Of a stretch of 64,000 nucleotides of DNA, positions 10,195-19,087 are shown piece after piece (within the stretch, counting starts at the first letter, position 1; every line of letters begins with the position of its first letter). Both the position numbers and the translations under genes were made by a program. The stretch spans positions 62,001 to 126,000 of the forward strand of contig JBDNFC010000016.1 in the NCBI GenBank assembly GCA_041690035.1, in the 5' to 3' direction. Source of the DNA: CALSPH01 sp041690035 (lineage in GTDB: Bacteria; Bacteroidota; Bacteroidia; NS11-12g; UBA955). Under the pieces are notes generated by a model. It saw only the letters and a program-made list of their open reading frames with translations, made no database searches and was not told the origin of the DNA.

Positions 10195-10665
10195 ATGAGC
10201 ATAAATTATTTGAGTAAAGAAGGTTACGAAAAGTTAAAACGCGATTTAGAGCACATGACTAAAGTGGAGAGGCCGTCTATTTCTGGACAAATAGCAGAAG
10301 CAAGAGATAAGGGTGATTTGTCTGAGAATGCAGAGTATGATGCTGCGAAAGAAGCTCAAGGATTATTGGAACTTAAAATTTCTAAGGCACAATCAGCATT
10401 GGCAAATTCTAGAATTATAGATCAATCACAAATTGATATTTCTAGGGTATCTATTTTTAGCAATGTTAAACTTTTGAATAAAAAAAGTAATACAGAAGTA
10501 ACTTATATCATCGTTTCTGAAAATGAAGCAGACCTGAAATTAAAAAAAATATCGTCTAAATCTGCTATTGGAGCCGCTTTGCTTGGCAAAAAAGTAGGAG
10601 AGGCTATCTCTGTTGAGGTACCTGCTGGTATTATGGAGTATGAGGTTTTATCAATCTCTTTATAA
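10195..10665 (+). CDS. greA: Transcription elongation factor GreA
   Basis: 156-residue GreA, which binds the secondary channel of RNA polymerase and stimulates cleavage of backtracked RNA. The N-terminal coiled coil carries the tip motif DLSENAEYDAAKE, with the acidic Asp/Glu pair needed for cleavage, and the C-terminal FKBP-like domain contains GKKVGEAISVEVPAG. I place the start at the ATG at 10195 (MSINYL); the longer frame begins at a GTG inside the terminator hairpin and is rejected. The stop TAA shares its last A with the ATG of the HIT gene, so the two are translationally coupled. Length matches the family. Confidence 0.96.
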   Translation: MSINYLSKEGYEKLKRDLEHMTKVERPSISGQIAEARDKGDLSENAEYDAAKEAQGLLELKISKAQSALANSRIIDQSQIDISRVSIFSNVKLLNKKSNTEVTYIIVSENEADLKLKKISSKSAIGAALLGKKVGEAISVEVPAGIMEYEVLSISL

Positions 10666-11060
10666 TGTCTGTTTTTTCTAAAATAATTAGTGGTGATGTT
10701 AAATGTTACAAAATAGCTGAAGATGAACATCATTTAGCATTTTTAGATATCAATCCATTAAAAAAAGGACACACCTTAGTTATACCAAAAATAGAGGTAG
10801 ATAATATTTTTGATTTAGACGATTCCGCATTTGCCCATTTGCACTTATTTGCAAAAGGCGTTGCTAATGCTATGAAAAAAGCAATCACTTGCAAGAAAAT
10901 AGGGGTTGCAATTATTGGTTTAGAAGTGCCCCATGCCCACATTCATCTCATACCTATAGATAATGTTGCAGAAATAAATTTTACTCAACCTAAGTTAGCA
11001 CTATTAGCCCCTGATATGGAGGCTTTAGCATCTCAAATTAGAGAATATTATACTGCTTGA
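10665..11060 (+). CDS. HIT family protein (histidine triad nucleotide-binding)
   Basis: 131-residue histidine-triad protein. The triad HAHIHLIPI near residue 97 contains the catalytic histidine that forms a nucleotidyl intermediate; FLDINPLKKGHTLVIPK upstream is the second conserved block. Members hydrolyse purine nucleoside phosphoramidates or adenylated lysine in other bacteria; the true substrate here is not known. It overlaps greA by one base (TAATG), an arrangement that suggests coupled translation. A short hairpin with six T follows at 11078. Confidence 0.92.
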   Translation: MSVFSKIISGDVKCYKIAEDEHHLAFLDINPLKKGHTLVIPKIEVDNIFDLDDSAFAHLHLFAKGVANAMKKAITCKKIGVAIIGLEVPHAHIHLIPIDNVAEINFTQPKLALLAPDMEALASQIREYYTA

Positions 11061-11077
11061 TTTTTCTTGATTTTTTA

Positions 11078-11098
11078 AGCTAATTATAGCTATTTTTT
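11078..11098 (+). terminator. Weak terminator after the HIT gene
   Basis: AGCTA (11078-11082) pairs with TAGCT (11087-11091) around an ATTA loop and is followed by ATTTTTT. The stem is only 5 bp, so termination is likely but weak. It overlaps the stop codon of the convergent exporter gene. Confidence 0.45.
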
Positions 11099-13514
11099 AA
11101 CTAATCTTTTCTTCATCAATATCTATTTTAAATATAGCATCTTTGAGCTCTTTTCTTGGGTTTAAATCTTTTTCGAATGCAATGATAAGTGCTGGTAAAA
11201 CAAAGAGGTTAGAAAACATAGCGATTACCAAAGTAAATCCGGTTAAAATACCTAATGCCATAGTGCCTTGAAAATTACTAAACCCGAAAATTATAAATCC
11301 AAAAAATAATACGACAGAAGTATAGATCATGCTTTGACCCATTTCTTTTAAACATTTACTTGTAATTACAGAAATACTTTCTGAACTGCGCTTAAGAATA
11401 TATCTAAATTTTGCTAAAAAATGAATTGTATCGTCAACAGCTATGCCAAATGCAATACTAAAAACTAAAATAGTAGATGGTTTCAGGGTAATGCCAAAAT
11501 GTCCCATTAGGCCCACTGTAACCAATAGAGGCAATATATTTGGCACTAATGATATAAATACCATTTTCCAACTGGTAAATAAGCCCCCCATAATGATAGC
11601 GATTAGTGTAAAGGCGAGCAGCATACTTTGTATAAGGCTATTTACTAAATATTCATTTCCTTTTAAAAATATCATAGAGGTGCCTGTTACATAAGTGTCA
11701 TATTCACTTTTAGGAAAAATTTCTGTAATAATACTTTCATGACCTTGCGATTGTCTATTTGGCGAAATTTCTAATAATAACTTCTCCATTGATTTACTGC
11801 CTATATCTTTCATCTGAAATGATACACGGGCTTTACTAAAATCTTTGTTCACCATCAATCCTAATTTGTTTTTAGTTGAACTATCTTGTATTAAATATTC
11901 GGCAATATTTGCATATTCTAAATCTTGTATCGGCAATCTGTAATATTTTTTGTCGCCATAATTCCATGCTTGATTGGCAAAACTGATGGCATCTACCACA
12001 CTAAGTCCTCTTGATAGCTCTTCTCTACTCGCCAATTTTTTTTCTAACAACCTGATTTTGGCCAAAGTTTTTGGGTTTTTGATACCATCTATTTCATTGG
12101 TATTAATAACTACTTCAAAAGGCATTACACCAGTTAAGTTTTCTTCAAAAAACATTAAATCTTGATATAGTTGTTGCTTTTTGGGAATATCATCCACCAT
12201 GTAAACTAGGGATTTAATCTTTAATGCTCCAAAAATTGAAAAGACAACTATAACAATGGTAAAGAAAAAAATTCTTCTTGGATGATTAAACACAATATAA
12301 TGGATCCAGTTTACTATTTTTTTTACATTTGGATTTTCTAAATGCTTGGTGTGCTTTAAACGAGGCGAAGCCAAGTAACTGTATAATATTGGCACAAGAG
12401 TAAGTGTAAATATAAACACACACATAACACTTAAAAAAGTAATTAGTCCAAATTGCTGAAGCATGGCCGTTTTTGTAAAAGCAAAAACGCCAAATCCAAT
12501 CGCTGTTGTTATATTTGTAAGCAATGTGGCAGAACCCACTTTACTTATAGCTCTGTGCAGTGCAGCTATTTTAGTATTGCCTAAATTTATTTCGTCATGG
12601 AAACGATTTATAAAATAAATGCAATTTGGGATGCTAATCACTATCATTAATGGAGGTATTAATGCACTAATTATAGACATCCTAAATCCAAAAATACCCA
12701 TCCAACCAATGCTCCAAACAACACTGATTACAACCATCGTTAGTGGAATTAAAATATTAGGAAGCGTTCTAAAAAAAATAAAAAGTAAGAGGGCTGTGAT
12801 GCAGGCCGCAAGAATAATAAATAATTTTAGTTCATCACGCACTAAGGTGCTATAAATATGCCGCACAAATGGAAGGCCACTGTATTTTATGCTCACATTG
12901 CTTTCTTTTCCATAAGCATCAAAATACATTTTAACACTGTCTATTAGCGCAATTCTTTTGATGTTATCTAAATATTGCTTATCAATAACCACAGCAGAAA
13001 TGGCAATATTTTTTTCATTATTGAAAATCAAGTTTTCATAAAACGGCAGATTAATTAATGTGTTTTTAAAAGCTATTGCAGCACTGTCATTTTCCATATT
13101 CTGCGCAATAATCTTATGTAATCTAAATTTTTTTAAGCTGTCGTCTCTAATGATATTATAGGCTGATGGAATACCTATGACTTCTGATACCCCGGTAATT
13201 GCTTTTACTTGTTGTGTGGTTTTTATAAAAGCATTAATATTTTTTGCTGTAAATAAATCTTTTTGTTGAAAGCCCACAATTAGTTTATTTCCATCTTCCC
13301 CAAATTCGTTTAAAAATTTTTTATACCTAATAAAGTCTTCATCTGTTTCGGGCACTATTTTTTGATTGTCATACGAAATCGATACACCCATAGCTTGCCA
13401 AAGCATTAAAATTGTTAGCGCACCAATCCCAATAATAATACCTAATCTATTGCGCAATATTGTGATTGCCAATCTGCTAATTATGGGAGAGTGTGGTTTT
13501 TTTACGTTACTCAT
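11097..13514 (-). CDS. MMPL/RND-family transporter
   Basis: 805-residue inner-membrane protein with the duplicated RND layout: one TM helix near residue 20-45, a large extracytoplasmic domain, five to six helices (~235-390), then the pattern repeats (helices at ~415, second loop, helices ~640-780). Motifs include ISIPNCIYFINRFHDE in the first half and FSIAFGIAVDDTIHFLAKF in the second, where the Asp pair sits at the place of the proton relay of the family. Such MMPL proteins export lipids or hydrophobic molecules in other bacteria; the cargo here is unknown. Its ATG directly abuts the leuS stop codon (TAAATG), so the two form one operon on the minus strand. Confidence 0.88.
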   Translation of the reverse strand: MSNVKKPHSPIISRLAITILRNRLGIIIGIGALTILMLWQAMGVSISYDNQKIVPETDEDFIRYKKFLNEFGEDGNKLIVGFQQKDLFTAKNINAFIKTTQQVKAITGVSEVIGIPSAYNIIRDDSLKKFRLHKIIAQNMENDSAAIAFKNTLINLPFYENLIFNNEKNIAISAVVIDKQYLDNIKRIALIDSVKMYFDAYGKESNVSIKYSGLPFVRHIYSTLVRDELKLFIILAACITALLLFIFFRTLPNILIPLTMVVISVVWSIGWMGIFGFRMSIISALIPPLMIVISIPNCIYFINRFHDEINLGNTKIAALHRAISKVGSATLLTNITTAIGFGVFAFTKTAMLQQFGLITFLSVMCVFIFTLTLVPILYSYLASPRLKHTKHLENPNVKKIVNWIHYIVFNHPRRIFFFTIVIVVFSIFGALKIKSLVYMVDDIPKKQQLYQDLMFFEENLTGVMPFEVVINTNEIDGIKNPKTLAKIRLLEKKLASREELSRGLSVVDAISFANQAWNYGDKKYYRLPIQDLEYANIAEYLIQDSSTKNKLGLMVNKDFSKARVSFQMKDIGSKSMEKLLLEISPNRQSQGHESIITEIFPKSEYDTYVTGTSMIFLKGNEYLVNSLIQSMLLAFTLIAIIMGGLFTSWKMVFISLVPNILPLLVTVGLMGHFGITLKPSTILVFSIAFGIAVDDTIHFLAKFRYILKRSSESISVITSKCLKEMGQSMIYTSVVLFFGFIIFGFSNFQGTMALGILTGFTLVIAMFSNLFVLPALIIAFEKDLNPRKELKDAIFKIDIDEEKIS

Positions 13515-16352
13515 TTATACAACAATATTAATTATTTTAGCTTTTACAAAAATTACTCTTTTGATAGTTTTGCCATCCAATATATTTATAAATTCTTTGT
13601 TGCTAAAAAGAATTTCTTCTATTTCTTGTTGTTTTAAACTAAGGTCAAAACGAATCTGTAATTTTGTCTTTCCATTAATAGAAATGGGATAATTAAAATC
13701 ACTTTCTTCAATATATTTTGGGTCAAAAATTGGCCATGCAGCACTAGATATTCTTTCTTGATTACCCATTAAATCCCATAATTCTTCACAGATATGAGGT
13801 GCATATGGCGAGAGTAGAAGTAAAAAAGTGCTTAAAATTTCTTTGTTTCTGCATTTCAATTCATTCATTTCATTAATAAAAACCATGTAAGCTGCTACAG
13901 AAGTATTGAAAGAAAAGTTTTCTATATCCCAAGTGATTTTTTTTATTAATTTATGTAGCGATTTATTTGCCAATTGGTCGGGTTGTAAATTTTCTAAATT
14001 TACTGTTCCGTCTGATTCATTTACGAATAATCGCCATACTTTTTTCAAAAATCTGCTAACTCCTTCTATGCCTTGTGTATTCCATGGTTTTGGTTCTTCG
14101 AGGGGGCCTAAAAACATTTCATATAATCGCAAAGTATCAGCACCGTATGTGTTACAAATATCATCAGGATTTACAACATTGTGCCACCGCTTTGACATTT
14201 TTTCTGCTTCAAGGCTACAGATTAGTTTTTCATTTTCTAAAACGTAAGTAGCGTTCTCAAAATCTGCGGGTCTCCAATTTTTTAATTGTTCTATATCCAC
14301 CTCATTGCCCTGCACCAAGTTAATATCTATATGCAATGCTGTATAATTTGTGTTTTTATCCCTAGCATCTTTGCTTACAATGGTATTTTCTCCTTCTGTC
14401 CTATAAATTATGGCTGAAAGGCCCTGAATCATACCTTGATTAATAAGGTTTTTTGCAGGTTCTTGACAGGGTAAATGGCCTAAATCATAGAGCACTTTTG
14501 TCCAAAATCTGCTGTAGAGCAGGTGTCCGGTAGCATGCTCGCTGCCACCAATATATAAATCTGCTTGCTGCCAATAATTTAGTGCATCTTTACTGGCAAA
14601 TTCTTTACTGTTTTCAGCATCCATATACCTAAAAAAGTACCATGACGACCCAGCCCATCCTGGCATGGTAGAAGTTTCTAACATGCCTCCTTCTAAATTT
14701 ATATCATCTGCAGGATTGCACAATCCTTTATTTGGCATATAATACCAATTAGGTGCTCTTGCTAATGGTGGTTCTCCAGATTCTGTAGGCGAAAAAATAG
14801 ATATTTCTGGCAATGTTATTGGTAAATCTTTTTCTAATACGGGTTCTGGTATACCATTTTTATAATAAATAGGTATTGGCTCTCCCCAATATCTTTGCCG
14901 ACCAAATGCGGCATCTCTTAATTTGAAATTAATTTTGGGTTTGCCAATGTTGTTGATTTTGATATAATCAATTGCCGCAGTCATAGCTTGATAGACATTT
15001 AACCCATCTAAAAAGTCTGAATTGCAAAGTATGCCCTCTTTGGCTTCATTTGCATTTTTATCGATTGATGTGTTTTCTAAAACAGGTAAAATAGGTAAGT
15101 CAAAGAATTTTGCAAATTCATAATCTCTTTGATCATGAGCGGGAACAGCCATTACTGCACCTGTGCCATAGCCCACTAATACATAATCGCCCACCCATAT
15201 TGGTATTTCTTTATTTGTAATCGGGTGGATGGCATAGCTGCCTGTAAAAGTACCAGAGATATCTGCCACATTAGTCATTCTTTCGCGTTCTGTTCTATTT
15301 TTGGCAATATTTACATATTCTTCTACTTCTTGTTTTCGACTATTTGTGGTAAGACTTTTTGCCAATTCGTGTTCTGGAGCAATTGTTAAAAAAGATACTC
15401 CAAAGAGGGTGTCTGGCCTAGTGGTGAATACCTCAATTTGCCGCTCTGGCTGACCTTTGATCTTAAAATATAAGCTACATCCTTCACTTTTACCTATCCA
15501 GTTTTTTTGACTTTCTTTGATGCTATTTCGCCAGCCCAAATCTGATAACCCTTCTAGAAGTCTGTTAGCATAAGCTGTAATGCGCATACTCCATTGGTTC
15601 ATCTTTTTGCGTTCTACAGGATGGCCGCCTCTTTCGCTAAATCCGTTTTTTACCTCATCATTTGCTAATACAGTGCCTAATTCTGGACACCAGTTTACAA
15701 ATGCTTCGCCCAAGTATGCTATTCTAAAATTCATTATTATGGCTTGCTTTTTTGAATATTCAAAATGCTGCCAATCTTTTGAAGAAAATGGCAATAATTC
15801 TTCTTCAATATCGCCAGTTAAAATATCGCAACCAATACCATTAAAACCTTCATTTTCTAATATGTAAATAAGTGTTTCTATATTTTCTGCTTTTTGTGTT
15901 CTCGGATTATACCAACTGTTATACAATAACAAAAAAATCCATTGTGTCCATTTATAGTAACTAGAATCGCTTGTTTGAACAGCCCTAGACCAATCAAAAG
16001 AAAATCCTATTCTATCCAACTGTTCCCTATACCTTAATATATTTTTTTTAGTTGTTTTTATTGGGTGTTGCCCAGTTTGAATTGCATATTGTTCTGCAGG
16101 CAGTCCAAAACTGTCATATCCCATTGGGTGTAAGACATTATAGCCAATATGTCTTTTGTATCGTGCCACTATATCCGAGGCAATATAACCCAACGGGTGG
16201 CCGACATGAAGCCCGCTGCCACTCGGATATGGAAACATATCTAGCACATAAAATTTGGGTTTTGATGATGGAAATTCAGCTTTGAAAACTTGGTGTTTTG
16301 CCCAATATTCTTGCCATTTCCTTTCAATTGAATTGTGGTCGTAATTACGCAT
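13515..16352 (-). CDS. leuS: Leucyl-tRNA synthetase
   Basis: 945-residue class I synthetase charging tRNA-Leu. The HIGH motif appears as HVGH (residues 49-52, within PSGSGLHVGHPLGY) and the KMSKS loop as KMSKR (718-722). The editing (CP1) domain holds TTRPDTLFGVSFLTIAPEH, with the threonine-rich editing site and the GTGAVMAVPAHDQRD block with the conserved Asp. A stretch of ~65 residues before KMSKR is rich in charged residues and is common in Bacteroidota enzymes. The start at 16352 is supported by a TAACTTTG promoter box 11 bp upstream, which leaves a very short leader. Downstream it abuts an MMPL exporter gene. Confidence 0.97.
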   Translation of the reverse strand: MRNYDHNSIERKWQEYWAKHQVFKAEFPSSKPKFYVLDMFPYPSGSGLHVGHPLGYIASDIVARYKRHIGYNVLHPMGYDSFGLPAEQYAIQTGQHPIKTTKKNILRYREQLDRIGFSFDWSRAVQTSDSSYYKWTQWIFLLLYNSWYNPRTQKAENIETLIYILENEGFNGIGCDILTGDIEEELLPFSSKDWQHFEYSKKQAIIMNFRIAYLGEAFVNWCPELGTVLANDEVKNGFSERGGHPVERKKMNQWSMRITAYANRLLEGLSDLGWRNSIKESQKNWIGKSEGCSLYFKIKGQPERQIEVFTTRPDTLFGVSFLTIAPEHELAKSLTTNSRKQEVEEYVNIAKNRTERERMTNVADISGTFTGSYAIHPITNKEIPIWVGDYVLVGYGTGAVMAVPAHDQRDYEFAKFFDLPILPVLENTSIDKNANEAKEGILCNSDFLDGLNVYQAMTAAIDYIKINNIGKPKINFKLRDAAFGRQRYWGEPIPIYYKNGIPEPVLEKDLPITLPEISIFSPTESGEPPLARAPNWYYMPNKGLCNPADDINLEGGMLETSTMPGWAGSSWYFFRYMDAENSKEFASKDALNYWQQADLYIGGSEHATGHLLYSRFWTKVLYDLGHLPCQEPAKNLINQGMIQGLSAIIYRTEGENTIVSKDARDKNTNYTALHIDINLVQGNEVDIEQLKNWRPADFENATYVLENEKLICSLEAEKMSKRWHNVVNPDDICNTYGADTLRLYEMFLGPLEEPKPWNTQGIEGVSRFLKKVWRLFVNESDGTVNLENLQPDQLANKSLHKLIKKITWDIENFSFNTSVAAYMVFINEMNELKCRNKEILSTFLLLLSPYAPHICEELWDLMGNQERISSAAWPIFDPKYIEESDFNYPISINGKTKLQIRFDLSLKQQEIEEILFSNKEFINILDGKTIKRVIFVKAKIINIVV

Positions 16353-16363
16353 TGATTTGGTGG

Positions 16364-16371
16364 CAAAGTTA
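16364..16371 (-). promoter_or_regulatory. Bacteroidota-type promoter for leuS
   Basis: TAACTTTG on the minus strand matches the -7 consensus TAnnTTTG. A TTG at 16391-16393 lies 19 bp upstream, the right place for a -33 element. The leuS ATG starts 11 bp after the box. Confidence 0.6.
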
Positions 16372-16407
16372 GTTATGTATTAACAATTTGCAAGGAAATT
16401 ATAATGG

Positions 16408-16914
16408 CTAAATTAAATTGATAGAGAATGATAAAACTAAGCCTGCCGATTTATTCTATGGAAATGTTGCTCCAATACCCAAAATAGGATCAATCCTTCC
16501 GTTTTGCAGAATAGCGCTGCCTTCGATAATAAAGGACTTATATATTAATCTAAGGGTCAAAATTTAGATTTTTTATTTAAAAATGAATATTGAATTCTTC
16601 CTCTAAGCCCAAACCCGCAATTGTAATATGGGGTAAGTTTGCTGTTGCCCTTATGTTTACTCTTTTACTTATTAGCACTTATATGCCAATATTGAGATTT
16701 GGTGCTGCAGCATAATTATTTGATGTATAAATTATTCCTTAGGCACTAAACGAGTCTATGCTAGCAAGCATGCCTAAAGAGATAACTATATGAACATTAG
16801 ATTCATTATTTTTTCTAAAGGAATGACATTATTTACATAAAAATTATTAGGCACACTAAAAGCATTGCACAACAAAACTATGCTTATAAATAATTGATAA
16901 TAAAAGTGTCGCAA
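16408..16914 (-). pseudogene. Decayed outer-membrane beta-barrel protein gene
   Basis: Between leuS and the LVIVD gene the minus strand reads as one broken protein. Pieces, in order: a signal-peptide-like start (LFISIVLLCNAFSVPNNFYV), then after a frame change NNESNVHIVISLGMLASIDS, an in-frame stop, TSNNYAAAPNLNIGI, another stop, ISKRVNIRATANLP, a frameshift, YYNCGFGLRGRIQYSF, a further break, YKSFIIEGSAILQNGRID followed by PILGIGATFP, a stop, and a barrel-like end LVLSFSINLI before TAG at 16408-16410. Alternating hydrophobic/polar strands and glycine-rich turns suggest a small (~165-residue) outer-membrane porin-like barrel. At least two frameshifts and three stops make expression as one protein unlikely. 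The start codon (perhaps TTG at 16914) is uncertain, and I cannot name the parent gene. Confidence 0.7.
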
Positions 16915-16959
16915 ATTAGTAGAGAAATTATGTAAAAAAGGAGCAGCAATATTTATTTG

Positions 16960-18192
16960 TTAGTTAAATTGCGCCAAAGTACTTAAATATCTAATATTAT
17001 TGGGGTTTGAGCAATCAAATTGAAATAGGCCGTTGTCTGCAGTAACAATAAGTGTATTACCATTTATAATTACATCAAATGCATGTATATCTGGATAAGA
17101 ATTTATGGGTGTAATCGTTTCAGTTGCTTCATTCCAATCATATACAAACAATCCATTTAATCCATTACACACAAAAAGCAAATTGCCTTTAATCCCTAAT
17201 CCATAGGGTGATTTTTGCTGCGTGGTAGATACATCTTTTGGCGTTTTGATATTTTTAATGTCAAAAACAAATAAGCTATTTTGGCCATTTCTTGTTCTGC
17301 AAATAGCGCCATCTCTTATGGTGCTAAAGGCATATTCTCCTTGAGCTACCACAGGGTCGCATCCTACAATGTGATTGATTGTGCTTTCCCAAGCAGGACT
17401 TTCTGGCGATTTTTTATAATTATAAATATAAACCCCACTAGATGCACCAAAAAATAAATAATCCTTATAAGGAAAACAGGTTTCTGCATCGCTATTTGGA
17501 AAACCCAACGCTAATCCTTTTATTGGAGAGGTTAGATTGCTAATATTAAAAGGGATGAATTTGTCGAATTTAGCGATGTAAAGATAGTTATCTACAATGG
17601 CAAATCTGGCCAAAGAGCCCCCTTTTCCTCCCACACCTGATGATTCTGCAGAACTTGTCATTAGCTGCTGATCGCTTTTACTAAGCAAAATACTACGGGT
17701 GGTGGTATTACATGGTACTTTTTCTAATTTTTCTTCAAAATGATAACCTACAATAAGTTTACCATTTTGGATTCTTTCAGAAAACACATCATCTATACTA
17801 TTTACTATTTTAATATTATTCAAATCATTGATATCTAGAGTTAGCAGTCTTGTTCCATTATCGGCATAGAGAAAATTGGCTTTTACTGCAATATTATCAT
17901 TGCCCTCTAATTTTATAAATTTTAGACCAGTTGGATTACTGGGATTAGTGTTGTCTAATATGTGAATGCCTTTTTCATGCTCGCAAACAAATAGATAGTT
18001 GCCGAAAGTGTATATATTGCCTGGTTTTTTTATGGTTCTTGCTGGTTGAACCTCAAAACTATTCAAAACTGTAGCTAAATCGCCATAGTCTGCTACAGAA
18101 ACCATTTGTTTTTCTATGGTATAACAATTGTCTTTGCAGCTATTTAATGTTAAAATAATAACACTTAAAGCAATAATCATCAATTTTGTCAT
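16960..18192 (-). CDS. LVIVD-repeat lipoprotein
   Basis: 410-residue lipoprotein: signal peptide ending in a lipobox (TLNSC, Cys19), so it is tethered to a membrane after export. The mature part has repeated ~40-residue units of the LVIVD kind that should fold as a beta-propeller, e.g. YLFVCEHEKGIHILDNTNP, LYADNGTRLLTLDINDLNN, LFVCNGLNGLFVYDWNEA and LIVTADNGLFQFDCSNPNN. Such proteins are common in Bacteroidota but have no established function; binding of a surface ligand is a guess. It is divergent from an unknown secreted protein gene, and its promoter box TATGTTTG lies 21 bp upstream, two bases from the opposing one. Downstream are the remains of an outer-membrane protein gene. Confidence 0.85.
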   Translation of the reverse strand: MTKLMIIALSVIILTLNSCKDNCYTIEKQMVSVADYGDLATVLNSFEVQPARTIKKPGNIYTFGNYLFVCEHEKGIHILDNTNPSNPTGLKFIKLEGNDNIAVKANFLYADNGTRLLTLDINDLNNIKIVNSIDDVFSERIQNGKLIVGYHFEEKLEKVPCNTTTRSILLSKSDQQLMTSSAESSGVGGKGGSLARFAIVDNYLYIAKFDKFIPFNISNLTSPIKGLALGFPNSDAETCFPYKDYLFFGASSGVYIYNYKKSPESPAWESTINHIVGCDPVVAQGEYAFSTIRDGAICRTRNGQNSLFVFDIKNIKTPKDVSTTQQKSPYGLGIKGNLLFVCNGLNGLFVYDWNEATETITPINSYPDIHAFDVIINGNTLIVTADNGLFQFDCSNPNNIRYLSTLAQFN

Positions 18193-18213
18193 TTTACTTT
18201 TAATTTATTACTA

Positions 18214-18221
18214 CAAACATA
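18214..18221 (-). promoter_or_regulatory. Promoter box of the LVIVD lipoprotein gene
   Basis: TATGTTTG on the minus strand fits TAnnTTTG, 21 bp ahead of the ATG at 18192. It lies back to back with the plus-strand box at 18224, with two bases between. Confidence 0.5.
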
Positions 18222-18223
18222 TG

Positions 18224-18231
18224 TATATTTG
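18224..18231 (+). promoter_or_regulatory. Promoter box of the unknown secreted protein gene
   Basis: TATATTTG fits TAnnTTTG. Only seven bases separate it from the ATG at 18239, so the transcript would be almost leaderless. No good -33 element is seen. Confidence 0.5.
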
Positions 18232-18238
18232 CATTAAT

Positions 18239-19063
18239 ATGAAAGGTTTATCTTTTATCTTTTTTCTATTCTTTTGTTTTAGCTATAAAAATTGCATTGC
18301 GCAATTTGGAACCAATAAACCTACTCATATCATTATATTGAATAATGGTGCTAGTTTTAAAGCATCCATTATTTATGTTAATGACAGTATTACTGCATAT
18401 AATAGCAATGGTTTATTCTGTGAAATTCGAAATAGCGAGATACTTGCTATAGAATCTTTGTTTTACATCAAAAAATCAGGGGTTTTTTATGGTAAATATG
18501 ACTCTATAAATACTGCTAATCTTGCCAATATTAGTTATAAAAAGCCCATATTTACAAATAACAAGAATTATATTTTTCTTAATTTTGGTGCTAAGTTTGG
18601 CAGCGGGGTAGACGATGGTATAACTTATACATTAAGTTCTTTTCTTTTAGATTTCGGATATATGATTCCTTACAAGAAAAGATTGTATTGGGGCCCTAGC
18701 ATAGGTATTCATCCATTTTATTTTTACGATGCGGTTCTATTTCCGATGAGGTTAGAAGGCAAATATGTGTTTCAGCCACAACAGCAAAAATCATTGTTAG
18801 TCAATGCAGCACTAGGCTATGGCCTTGCCGTTTCATCAGGAAATCCAATTACACAAGGAGGCGTTACATTTAAAGTAGGGTTATCAAGGCTCAAAAATAA
18901 GACAGATGGAAGGATGAATGAATTTGGTTTTGGATTTAGTTTTGATCAATTTCAAACCCAACAAAGTGTTTTTAATCAATTTACCCGCACAATGGATGTA
19001 GAAAAAAGGTATGTTAAAACAGGAAGAATATATTTTTCTAAATCTTGGTGGTTTAAATCATAA
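18239..19063 (+). CDS. Unknown secreted protein, probable outer-membrane beta-barrel
   Basis: 274 residues with a signal peptide (1-21, cut after CIAQ). I do not recognise the family. The first ~100 mature residues contain HIIILNNGASFKASIIYV and INTANLANISYKK, a small beta-rich domain often seen in Bacteroidota proteins annotated only as hypothetical. The rest alternates glycine turns and aromatic strands (YWGPSIGIHPFYFYD, LLVNAALGYGLAVSSG, NEFGFGFSFDQFQ) and ends KSWWFKS, in keeping with an eight-stranded barrel. The start is set at ATG 18239: the longer frame would run into the divergent gene, and the promoter box lies just upstream. A second unknown secreted protein follows 24 bp later, probably in the same operon. 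Confidence 0.75.
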   Translation: MKGLSFIFFLFFCFSYKNCIAQFGTNKPTHIIILNNGASFKASIIYVNDSITAYNSNGLFCEIRNSEILAIESLFYIKKSGVFYGKYDSINTANLANISYKKPIFTNNKNYIFLNFGAKFGSGVDDGITYTLSSFLLDFGYMIPYKKRLYWGPSIGIHPFYFYDAVLFPMRLEGKYVFQPQQQKSLLVNAALGYGLAVSSGNPITQGGVTFKVGLSRLKNKTDGRMNEFGFGFSFDQFQTQQSVFNQFTRTMDVEKRYVKTGRIYFSKSWWFKS

Positions 19064-19087
19064 AACTAAAATAAATAAACATCTATA

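Noticed and set aside
18128..18238. Extended start of the secreted protein into the LVIVD gene
   Set aside because: It would overlap the divergent gene and hide the signal peptide, which begins at the ATG at 18239.
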